Notes under the pieces: generated by a model
Database searches by the model: none
What the model was told of the DNA's origin: nothing
The model's input: only the letters and a program-made list of their open reading frames with translations
Made by a program: the position numbers and the translations under genes
Origin: Phosphitispora fastidiosa
GTDB lineage: Bacteria; Bacillota; Thermincolia; Thermincolales; UBA2595
Length of the DNA: 64,000 bases
Assembly (NCBI RefSeq): GCF_019008365.1
Contig: NZ_JAHHUL010000002.1
Coordinates: 186,001-250,000, forward strand
Direction of reading: 5' to 3'
Shown: one piece after another, positions 9,325 through 15,690 of the stretch
Position numbering within the stretch: position 1 is the stretch's first letter
How the letters are laid out: the number at the start of each line of letters is the position of its first letter

Positions 9325-10346
9325 ATCACATTCTCCTTGACACTGAATGTCGTCCGGTATCCTGAACTGCCAATACTGTGATTAGTTCTCTCTATATAAT
9401 AGGTTTTGCTGAACTGCTTCCCCAGGCTGTCAAGCTCAATGTTTTTACCTGGCAGCAACTCCGGTATCCCGATACTCTCTCCGCTGCCCTTCACCAAGCC
9501 CTCAGCACGTCTGTTAAGAATTGCTCGGGCACGGTTATCGGCTTCTTCCTGAGAATAAACAGGCAGCCGCCAGCGCTCGGTAATTTTTTCGGATTCCTTA
9601 CCGCCCGTAGCTTTACCGATTATCTCTTTCTTGGCTTTGGCATCCCATCCCCTGATTTCAACCTCAGAAACCTGTTCTCTGAGATTAATCTCCGGCATAA
9701 AACTCACCAAAGTTTTCCCCCATTCCAGGGTCAGGACGGAGGCTTTATCATAAGCCGGGGCCCTGAAATAAAGGGTCTTTCCAAACACGAAAAATTCATA
9801 GTAGTTCCTTTGGGCCAGTCTGGTCAGGAAATCAAAATCACTTTCCTGATCCTGTTTTACCTCAGGGTGTTTTACCCCGGTATCCTCAACTTCACTCTTT
9901 AATCCGTATTTCGCAGCAATTTTACCGGCAATATCACTGTCTTTAATATCAGGCGGCCAGGGCGGAGACTGCTTACCCTTCATCATTTTATTGGAAAGGT
10001 CGAATCCGCTGACTTCCAGAGAAGGCAGCCCGCCTGCAGGGTAGGTAACCTTGACTGATGTTATGAGACCAACCATTAAGGACTCAAATTTATCCGTATA
10101 TCCCATTTTAATTTCAACCCCGCTTCCCGGGGCAAACAGCCGGTCCATCCATTTCAATTCCCGGCGGACAACATCATAGGAGTTGTCTACTACAAATGAA
10201 AACGAGTCAGCTCCTTCAAGAGTGTTATCAACACTGACACTGCTGATTTCAACACCTGAGCGGAGCAGCTCTTCCCCGGCAACTGTAACCTGAAAAGCAG
10301 GAGCATAAAAACTACGGTATTTTTTTTCTAAGTCAAGCAAATCCAT
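9321..10346 (-). CDS. Phage late control D-like hub protein (gp27/gpD; Afp8 N-terminal equivalent)
   Basis: This 341-residue protein has the late control gene D layout: VTVAGEELLRSGVEISSVSV, EGADSFSFVVDNSYD, GVEIKMGYTDKFESLMVGLI, the segment QDQESDFDFLTRLAQRNYYE and a C-terminal PELLPGKNIELDSLG...TYYIERTNHS. The family forms the hub under the spike that connects tube and baseplate. It overlaps the spike gene by 4 nt (ATGA), which fits a 1:1 complex. The encoded domains match the gp27-like half of VgrG proteins. Confidence 0.9.
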   Translation of the reverse strand: MDLLDLEKKYRSFYAPAFQVTVAGEELLRSGVEISSVSVDNTLEGADSFSFVVDNSYDVVRRELKWMDRLFAPGSGVEIKMGYTDKFESLMVGLITSVKVTYPAGGLPSLEVSGFDLSNKMMKGKQSPPWPPDIKDSDIAGKIAAKYGLKSEVEDTGVKHPEVKQDQESDFDFLTRLAQRNYYEFFVFGKTLYFRAPAYDKASVLTLEWGKTLVSFMPEINLREQVSEVEIRGWDAKAKKEIIGKATGGKESEKITERWRLPVYSQEEADNRARAILNRRAEGLVKGSGESIGIPELLPGKNIELDSLGKQFSKTYYIERTNHSIGSSGYRTTFSVKENVI

Positions 10347-10350
10347 CTTT

Positions 10351-10986
10351 TCACTCCAGTGGGGGAATAATTATTTCCTTCCCCGTAATTAATATCCTGG
10401 GGTTATTGATATTGTTGGCTTCGGCTATAATTCTCCATAACCCTGGGTCGCCATATTCCCGGTCAGCAATCAGCCAGAGGTTATCTCCCTGTTTAATGAC
10501 TCTGTGTTTGGTCCGGTCGGCCGATTGCCTGGGCGGGCTCTGCAGCTGCTCAGTAATGGTCTTGTATTCCCTGAAGGTTACACTCAAGGTGGCCCTGACC
10601 GGAACACCGGAATCCAGAAACATGGTAAAGCGTTGGTTTACCCGCTCCAAAACAGCTTTAAACTCAAGCTTCCCCCAGATAAATTTGCACACCGGGGGAG
10701 CATGGAGACCCCTGTCGATATCAAGCATTGCTGTAAGTCGGCCTGAGTAATTCCTGACATCGGTCCCTTTTTCATAGGAATCAAAAAACAGGTCCATGGT
10801 CAGGGTGGCGGCATTCCCATTTACAAATGATGTCACCGGCGCCTGGAGACCCGGTATGGCAGTACTCTGAAACTGGTTGCTCTTTTCAATGGCATACTCC
10901 GTTGGGTTAAACAAAACCTTTACCGGTTCACCCTTGGGATTGCCTTTTTCATCCAATGCCTGCACCAAGGCCTTCTCCAAAGCCAT
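10351..10986 (-). CDS. LysM-containing tube-initiation/baseplate protein (Afp7-type)
   Basis: Residues 1-150 begin MALEKALVQALDEKGNPKGE with VKVLFNPTEYAIEKSNQF, the conserved start of the LysM-type baseplate proteins of eCIS and related contractile tails. After a short linker, residues ~164-211 are a LysM fold (RVIKQGDNLWLIADREYGDP, NNINNPRILITGKEIIIP). In these particles the LysM part resembles T4 gp53 and joins neighbouring wedges; it need not bind peptidoglycan. It is followed 4 nt later by the hub gene. Length and architecture are standard. Confidence 0.9.
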   Translation of the reverse strand: MALEKALVQALDEKGNPKGEPVKVLFNPTEYAIEKSNQFQSTAIPGLQAPVTSFVNGNAATLTMDLFFDSYEKGTDVRNYSGRLTAMLDIDRGLHAPPVCKFIWGKLEFKAVLERVNQRFTMFLDSGVPVRATLSVTFREYKTITEQLQSPPRQSADRTKHRVIKQGDNLWLIADREYGDPGLWRIIAEANNINNPRILITGKEIIIPPLE

Positions 10987-10992
10987 TTATCG

Positions 10993-12663
10993 TCACATCC
11001 CTCTTCTTTCCCTCTCAATCCTCAGCTTTCGTTCAATTTCCCGGTAAACCCGGTCGGCAATCATGTCTATATCCTGTCTGCTATTGAGCCCAGGCGTCTT
11101 GTTGACGTTTCCGGCAGTACTGCCGGCATTACCGGTAATGCTGATATTTGCGGTACTCTGTATCTCCACCGGTGTTATCGGCGCTGCAATTTGATTGGTC
11201 GTACCCCTTAAGTGGTTTTGTTGTTGTTCAAGTCCTGTCTTATGATAATCCAGTACCGGAGCGGTTTCTGTCTCTGTAAAGTTCCTCCGGTTTATCTGGG
11301 ACAGGCCATATCCCCGGCTTGATACCAGGTCTTTTCTTGTTGAAAAGTTGTTGTGAGACGCGGGAAATTTTTCAGATGTATGATCATTCTTATGAATCAA
11401 TATGTTATTGCGTTGAAAGTCTTTTTGGTGAATTATAGGCATAATATCAGTAAAAATAATATTATCAGTGAAAGATGAATTGTTAGCCGCCGGTCTATGA
11501 CCAGTTATAGGTTTATCATGCATTATAGGTTTATCATGAACTAAAAAGTTGTTTTGACTCCGCGAGCTGCTGTTTTTTTCAACAACAGAGGTATTGTAAT
11601 CTAAATTTCCATTTTGGTGTATTGCATTATTTCGATGTGCTGCATTATTTCGATGTGCTGTGTTGTTTCGATGTGCTGTGTTGTTGGAAATTAAAAAGTT
11701 GTTTTGACTTTGCGAGTTGCTGTTGTTTTCAACTACAGAGGTATTGTAATTTAAATTTCTATTTTGATGTACTGCATTATTATGATGTACTATGTTGTTT
11801 CGATATACTGTGCTAATTTGATGTGCTGTGCTGTTTCGATGTACTATGTTGTTTCGATATGCTGTGCTAATTTGATGTGCTGTGTTGTTTTGATGTACTG
11901 TATTGTTAGAAATTAAAAAGTTATTTTGACTCCGCCAGCTGCTGTTTTTTTCATCTGCAGAGGTAGTATGATCTAAATCTCTATTATGCTGTGCTGTGTT
12001 GTTTTGATCTGCTGTGATATTTTGCTGTGCAGAGGCATTCTGATAAGCGAAAGAGTTTTTGATATGACGCATAATATGTATATCGCGAACCAATATGCTT
12101 TTTTGCTTCAAGCTGCTTACACTGCTTACACTGACTCTTCGGATTTCAGGGTTGCTTTGAGTCAAGCCTTGAATATGGAGAGTTGAAGTATTATGAATGA
12201 GAAAAGAGTTCCCTTCTAAAAATCGAGAGGCCATGCTTCTTGCCTGGAATAGAACTAATACCGACCTGCCCGCCATCGCCGCAGCGGGTTTCTCTCTGGG
12301 TGTTCGTCTATTCCCAACTGTACCTGATACCGGCCTGGGTGGGACAACAATGTATCGGACATATTCCCCGAAGCTTGGCCGCGATTCCGGCAGTCGGTAA
12401 TCGCGCAGTCGGGGTCGGCCATAACCGGGAAATGCCTGAAAAAACAGGCTGACATCATATTTAAGGCTGTACTTCACCAGGGCATGTGACGCTCCGGTCC
12501 CAGATACAAAATTTGACGGCATTTCCCTGTATTTCAATAACAACAGGGCAGGCAGCTTCATAGTCCTTCTGGCGATACCATACTTACCGGTTATAAACTG
12601 TGAGAAACCGATGCTGTGAAGTCCAATAAAAACTCCGCCGGTAATTCTCCTGCATGCCCTCAT
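10993..12663 (-). CDS. Asn/His-rich tandem-repeat protein with conserved C-terminal helix; eCIS component of unknown role
   Basis: This 556-residue protein has three parts. Residues 1-200 are basic with no domain I recognise. Residues ~205-375 are made almost entirely of hexapeptides of the form (A/V)H(R/Q)NN(T/A/I), set between copies of a longer cassette containing SQNNFLISNN and (Y/D)(N/H)TSVVE. The C-terminus ends in a charged helix, IDMIADRVYREIERKLRIER, which I recall as a recurrent ending in eCIS-locus proteins. Its ATG overlaps the upstream stop (ATGA) and it precedes the LysM baseplate gene, so it is co-translated with structural genes. It could be a linker, ruler or cargo adaptor; its composition is unlike ordinary helical tape-measure proteins. 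Function unknown. Confidence 0.7.
   Translation of the reverse strand: MRACRRITGGVFIGLHSIGFSQFITGKYGIARRTMKLPALLLLKYREMPSNFVSGTGASHALVKYSLKYDVSLFFQAFPGYGRPRLRDYRLPESRPSFGEYVRYIVVPPRPVSGTVGNRRTPREKPAAAMAGRSVLVLFQARSMASRFLEGNSFLIHNTSTLHIQGLTQSNPEIRRVSVSSVSSLKQKSILVRDIHIMRHIKNSFAYQNASAQQNITADQNNTAQHNRDLDHTTSADEKNSSWRSQNNFLISNNTVHQNNTAHQISTAYRNNIVHRNSTAHQISTVYRNNIVHHNNAVHQNRNLNYNTSVVENNSNSQSQNNFLISNNTAHRNNTAHRNNAAHRNNAIHQNGNLDYNTSVVEKNSSSRSQNNFLVHDKPIMHDKPITGHRPAANNSSFTDNIIFTDIMPIIHQKDFQRNNILIHKNDHTSEKFPASHNNFSTRKDLVSSRGYGLSQINRRNFTETETAPVLDYHKTGLEQQQNHLRGTTNQIAAPITPVEIQSTANISITGNAGSTAGNVNKTPGLNSRQDIDMIADRVYREIERKLRIERERRGM
11543..12000. repeat. Coding VNTR: 18-bp units plus three larger cassettes
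   Basis: Three cassette copies begin with AAAAAGTT(G/A)TTTTGACT near 11543, 11693 and 11915. Spacings are 150 and 222 bp and differ by 72 bp, exactly four 18-bp units. The 18-bp unit (TTGTTTCGATGTGCTGTG and variants) encodes a hexapeptide such as HRNNTA. All changes keep the reading frame. This pattern indicates expansion and contraction by slippage or recombination. Confidence 0.9.
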
Positions 12664-12980
12664 CTCATAAAAACCTCAATACGTCTGACCCCTGATATTT
12701 TCCAGACCTCTCCGTCTCTGTCCAGAAACGCCTGATAGTCATAGCCAACCGCTTCTCCCGGGGCCAGAAAATACGCCATAGCCCTGTTTTCCGCATTATA
12801 CACCCAGGGACCGATTCTCAGGACACCGACGGAATCGATTTCCGGCTCCATTCCGTTTATAGTGTCTCTTAATGAGAAGATGTCACCCTCTGCGCCTGCA
12901 AAATAATCAAACAGAGCTCTCTTTATGGCAACACCGTCTTCCAGATTAAGTTTTGACCAGCTTCCTTCACTATTCTCCAT
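12660..12980 (-). CDS. Small hypothetical eCIS-locus protein (106 aa)
   Basis: The longest open frame reaches back to 13136, but that part overlaps the DUF4157 gene. The internal ATG at 12980 is the better start: it lies 25 nt after the DUF4157 stop and gives MENSEGSWSKLNLEDGVAIK. The protein is acidic, without signal or membrane segments, and ends DRDGEVWKISGVRRIEVFMR. The central FFSL/FSLRDTINGMEP...VGVLRIGPWVYNAENRAMAY part looks like a compact alpha/beta fold, but I do not recognise the family. The stop overlaps the start of the Asn/His-rich gene (ATGA). Its place between a candidate effector and structural genes allows a chaperone, adaptor or structural role; none is proven. Confidence 0.7.
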   Translation of the reverse strand: MENSEGSWSKLNLEDGVAIKRALFDYFAGAEGDIFSLRDTINGMEPEIDSVGVLRIGPWVYNAENRAMAYFLAPGEAVGYDYQAFLDRDGEVWKISGVRRIEVFMR

Positions 12981-13005
12981 TATTAAGCACCCATCTCTGT
13001 GATTA

Positions 13006-14121
13006 TTAAGGACAAGCCCATCCCGTGACCTGCACTTCGTTGACAGTATCCTGTCCATCCCACTCGTAATAATAAGGGCTTGAGGGGTCTCTATGCTGAT
13101 AAGCCGCCTTGACGTATTTCTTGATTTCAGCCTCATTAGCTACCCAGGCGGAACCCTTTTTAGTCCTGAACTTTGGCGCCTGTTGGGATAAACCATGCCT
13201 GATACCGTATTCCTCTGTCTTAATCCAGGCTTCGTATTCCTTTTCCAGCATTGCCATGGCAGCCGGCTGCCCCTGGTGAATTACTTCGTGATAAAAGGTA
13301 GCCGCTGCCTCAGAGTCCGCTTTCCCGTTCCTGACCCAGATTTCTTTGGTAGAGGGACTGGCCAGACCGTCAACTTCGTACTGATGATTCTTAACAAATG
13401 TTCCCTTGCCACCGGTAAGTGTTTTGTTATATAATTTCCACTTCCGCACAATCTTATCAAAACTGTAAACCTTTGATTTATCCAGCTTGTCGACAACCCA
13501 TTTATCCGTCGAACCACACAGCTCTTTGATTACCCCCGATTTCGTCCAACAGTTAATCCTGGGCCGGTCTCCTGACTGCTGCACCACATGGGTCAGTTCA
13601 TGGGCAAGCAGTTGTTGGCCACGACTTGTCACCATATTGTATCTCCCGCTGTTAAAAAACACATCCTTACCTATGGTAAAGGCTTCGGCATTCAACTGCT
13701 CAGCAGCCTTTACAGCAAAGGAATCGGTATGGATACGCACCTCGCCAAAATTACGACCAAAGCGCGGTTCCATGTAGGTGCGGGCTTCCCGGTCCAAGGG
13801 CTGCCCACTGCCGCTACGGGACATTATCCGGTCGGTCACCCCGGCCCGGTCAGCCCGTGGCCTGGCACAGTCCCGGGATTTCTCCTGAATTCGTATATCA
13901 TTCAAAAATCTCTGGACGTAGCGATTCCCGTGTTGTGACTGCATCTTAAGTATGTTTGAAGAAATGCTGCCGGATTGGTCTGCTGAACGCACGTGCTGCC
14001 GAACTGAAAAATCGTTATCGGTGGAATGCCTGATTCCGCTGCTTTCCCGGTTCATCCTGCTGCTTTCCCGGGAAATCTTACTGCTGTCCCGTGCCATCAT
14101 TTGCCTGCCTGCTTCCTGCAC
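13006..14121 (-). CDS. DUF4157 (eCIS core domain) protein with second HExxH domain; candidate injected metalloprotease
   Basis: The start chosen is the GTG at 14121, preceded by AGGAGGGG; an in-frame GTG 18 nt earlier would put the RBS inside the gene. The N-terminal ~70 residues are Ser/Arg-rich and end in ILKMQSQHGNRYVQRFL, a familiar lead-in to DUF4157. The DUF4157 domain follows (YMEPRFGRNFGEVRIHTDS, AFTIGKDVFF, LLAHELTHVVQQ) with HELTH at about residues 174-178. After it comes a separate ~180-residue C-terminal domain with a second zinc-protease-like motif, FYHEVIHQG, at about residues 278-282, plus downstream Glu residues that could be a third ligand. DUF4157 proteins are the hallmark accessory or effector proteins of eCIS loci. 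I infer that the C-terminal domain is the cargo toxin. No adjacent immunity gene is obvious. Confidence 0.85.
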   Translation of the reverse strand: MQEAGRQMMARDSSKISRESSRMNRESSGIRHSTDNDFSVRQHVRSADQSGSISSNILKMQSQHGNRYVQRFLNDIRIQEKSRDCARPRADRAGVTDRIMSRSGSGQPLDREARTYMEPRFGRNFGEVRIHTDSFAVKAAEQLNAEAFTIGKDVFFNSGRYNMVTSRGQQLLAHELTHVVQQSGDRPRINCWTKSGVIKELCGSTDKWVVDKLDKSKVYSFDKIVRKWKLYNKTLTGGKGTFVKNHQYEVDGLASPSTKEIWVRNGKADSEAAATFYHEVIHQGQPAAMAMLEKEYEAWIKTEEYGIRHGLSQQAPKFRTKKGSAWVANEAEIKKYVKAAYQHRDPSSPYYYEWDGQDTVNEVQVTGWACP

Positions 14122-14166
14122 ATATTCCCCTCCTAACACAATGGATTGGCAAACACCTTCACTTTT

Positions 14167-14601
14167 TTATCCTTTTGTCAAACCATGATGAGTGAGTTCA
14201 ATAGTTTCCACAGCAATTGTATTACTTTCGGCTTTCAATTCAGGGCCGTTCCACTTTACCGGGTAAGCCTGGGAGAAATTCCAGCGCCACTTCTCGTTAC
14301 CGGCAGCATCCAGCAAAATAACAGACCCGTTTTTCCGCTCAATCTTCCCTGAGATTACATCCCGGTGCCACTTCCAAAACACATCCGAATCAGTGATACC
14401 CCGTTTCAGGGTCAGATTGGTGTGCTTGGTGATTTTAGGAAGTTTATGCACATATTCATTAACACCGCCTTCACGGTATTCCTCAGTTTCAGTTTCGGCC
14501 TGCAGGCCGGAAACCTCAGAAAACCCGCCTGCGATAAGTCCGCCAATCTCCACTAAAAAGCTGAAATTTGCATAAGGATCTTTTCTGATGCCAGTGGCCA
14601 T
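14167..14601 (-). CDS. Inner tube protein, T4 gp19-like (Afp1/Afp5-type)
   Basis: The likely start is the ATG at 14601 (MATGIRKDPYANFSFLVEIG), preceded by GGAGAG at 8 nt; an upstream in-frame start 18 nt earlier lacks an RBS. The ~144-residue protein has the tube signatures GGFSEVSGLQAETETEEYRE, KHTNLTLKRGITDS, FWKWHRDVISG and NGPELKAESNTIAVETIELT. It stacks as hexamers to form the injected tube. It is a paralogue of the tube protein at 15229-15666, as Afp1 and Afp5 are; one of the two probably forms the baseplate-proximal ring. Confidence 0.95.
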   Translation of the reverse strand: MATGIRKDPYANFSFLVEIGGLIAGGFSEVSGLQAETETEEYREGGVNEYVHKLPKITKHTNLTLKRGITDSDVFWKWHRDVISGKIERKNGSVILLDAAGNEKWRWNFSQAYPVKWNGPELKAESNTIAVETIELTHHGLTKG

Positions 14602-14615
14602 CCGATTTCTCTCCT

Positions 14616-14795
14616 TCACCGCTCAAACACATTTTCCGGTTCCCTGCTGAGTTTCCTGTTTATCCTTGAAATCTCTTCACACCACCGTTTTCTGTCACCA
14701 TGCTCTAGCTGCATAATTTCATCATGGGGCCAGTGAAAGTAGTATGAAATAAAGGCTACCTCCTCATAAAGGCGGTCCAGGGGGTAGCCGGTTAT
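14616..14795 (-). CDS. DUF6760-like small protein in a frame with no standard start codon
   Basis: A 59-codon frame ends with TGA at 14616-14618 and reads ITGYPLDRLYEEVAFISYYF, then HWPHDEIMQLEHGDRKRWCEEISRINRKL. From memory this matches the DUF6760 family of small eCIS/phage-tail proteins, whose members normally begin (M/V)TGYPLDRLYEEVA. Here that conserved start is preceded by ATA, and the first ATG is only at residue 28, inside the conserved part. The frame is -1 relative to the chaperone-like gene just upstream and overlaps its stop (TGG GGG GAG GAA TAA). It is open back to a TGA 30 nt earlier with no ATG, GTG or TTG. Expression therefore needs either an AUA/CUG start or -1 frameshifting at the run of six Gs. 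It may be the Afp6-position protein. Confidence 0.7.
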   Translation of the reverse strand: MTGYPLDRLYEEVAFISYYFHWPHDEIMQLEHGDRKRWCEEISRINRKLSREPENVFER

Positions 14796-15160
14796 TCCTC
14801 CCCCCAGCCGGCTACCTCCACTTCAAATTCCTGCCCGCACTTGGGACAGGCCGCCTTTATGGCCGGTGTCCCGATTTCATTTATCTGTTGGTAAAGATGC
14901 TGCAGATAAGCCAAATCTGTTGCAAAAAGACCTTCGATAATTCGCGGATTGACAGCCGGCAGATCTCCCAATTTGGTAATTACACGTGAAAGCAGGATTA
15001 TTGTGAGATAGGCAGGATTCTGCTGCACCCTGGGGTCTTTCAAGGGCAGTATTTCGTCTGCTGCCGTAGCAAGGCGAATAACCCCGCTGCGATGCAGGCT
15101 GCCGTGTTCATCCACATAACCTTTTGGGAGAGTAAACTCAAATTCAGTTTGAAATGCCAT
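14792..15160 (-). CDS. Tail-assembly-chaperone-like protein with C-terminal zinc-ribbon-type motif
   Basis: This 122-residue protein begins MAFQTEFEFTLPKGYVDEHG with SLHRSGVIRLATAADEILPL and NPAYLTIILLSRVITKLGDL, the pattern of phage tail assembly proteins encoded next to tube genes (gp41/gpE-like). The C-terminus has CPKCGQEFEVEV, half of a possible zinc-binding site. ATG start with GGAGGA upstream. In many phages such proteins are extended by programmed frameshifting into the next frame; a conserved frame lies exactly in -1 phase here, overlapping the stop. It sits between the two tube genes, which suits a tube assembly factor. Confidence 0.75.
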   Translation of the reverse strand: MAFQTEFEFTLPKGYVDEHGSLHRSGVIRLATAADEILPLKDPRVQQNPAYLTIILLSRVITKLGDLPAVNPRIIEGLFATDLAYLQHLYQQINEIGTPAIKAACPKCGQEFEVEVAGWGEE

Positions 15161-15228
15161 GTTTCAAGATTCCTCCTTAAGCTCAGCACTGATGAATTTC
15201 AATCTGACTGATGAATTTCAATCTGACG

Positions 15229-15666
15229 TTAGCTGACCCTGGTCATCCCCTCATGGACAATCTCCAGGGTTTCAATAGCAACGTCATTTCCCTTGGCATT
15301 GAAGTCAGGGGGGTCGTATTTGGTGGGCCAGGCATTGACAATTTCCCACCGTGCCTTATCACTGCCAGCTTCATCCACAACTATTATGGATATGTTTTTC
15401 CTCTGGACATTACCGTCAATCACTGCTTTATGCCAGTTGTAAATCTCCATGGAGTCGGTTATCCCCCACTTCAGAGTAACATTCCCGTACTTGGTCAGTC
15501 CGGACAGCTTACGAACATGTGTAGGGTCACTGCCTTCACGGTAATCAATGACATCAACCGTAGCATCAAAACCGGTGGCATCACTGAAACCGGCCTGTTG
15601 AATCCCGTCAATTTCGATCCTGAAACGAAAGTTCCTTAAAGGGTCTTTTCTCTGCCCTGTGGCCAT
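15229..15666 (-). CDS. Inner tube protein, T4 gp19-like, second paralogue
   Basis: This 145-residue protein begins MATGQRKDPLRNFRFRIEID and contains GFSDATGFDATVDVIDYREG, KLSGLTKYGNVTLKWGITDS, YNWHKAVIDGNVQRKN and a terminal VAIETLEIVHEGM, the same layout as the tube protein at 14167-14601. The lower similarity between the two suggests different positions in the tube. It directly follows the sheath genes (24 nt gap), as the main tube gene does in many contractile systems. RBS GAGGTGA before the ATG. Confidence 0.95.
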   Translation of the reverse strand: MATGQRKDPLRNFRFRIEIDGIQQAGFSDATGFDATVDVIDYREGSDPTHVRKLSGLTKYGNVTLKWGITDSMEIYNWHKAVIDGNVQRKNISIIVVDEAGSDKARWEIVNAWPTKYDPPDFNAKGNDVAIETLEIVHEGMTRVS

Positions 15667-15690
15667 AATAATTCACCTCTAATTTTATTT

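Noticed and set aside
11543-12000. CRISPR-like regularly spaced repeats
   Set aside because: Units are in frame, encode hexapeptides, vary by multiples of 18 bp and have no unique spacers or cas genes.
12981-13136. N-terminal extension of the small hypothetical protein back to 13136
   Set aside because: Most of the extension overlaps the DUF4157 gene and lacks an RBS; the start at 12980 follows that gene's stop.
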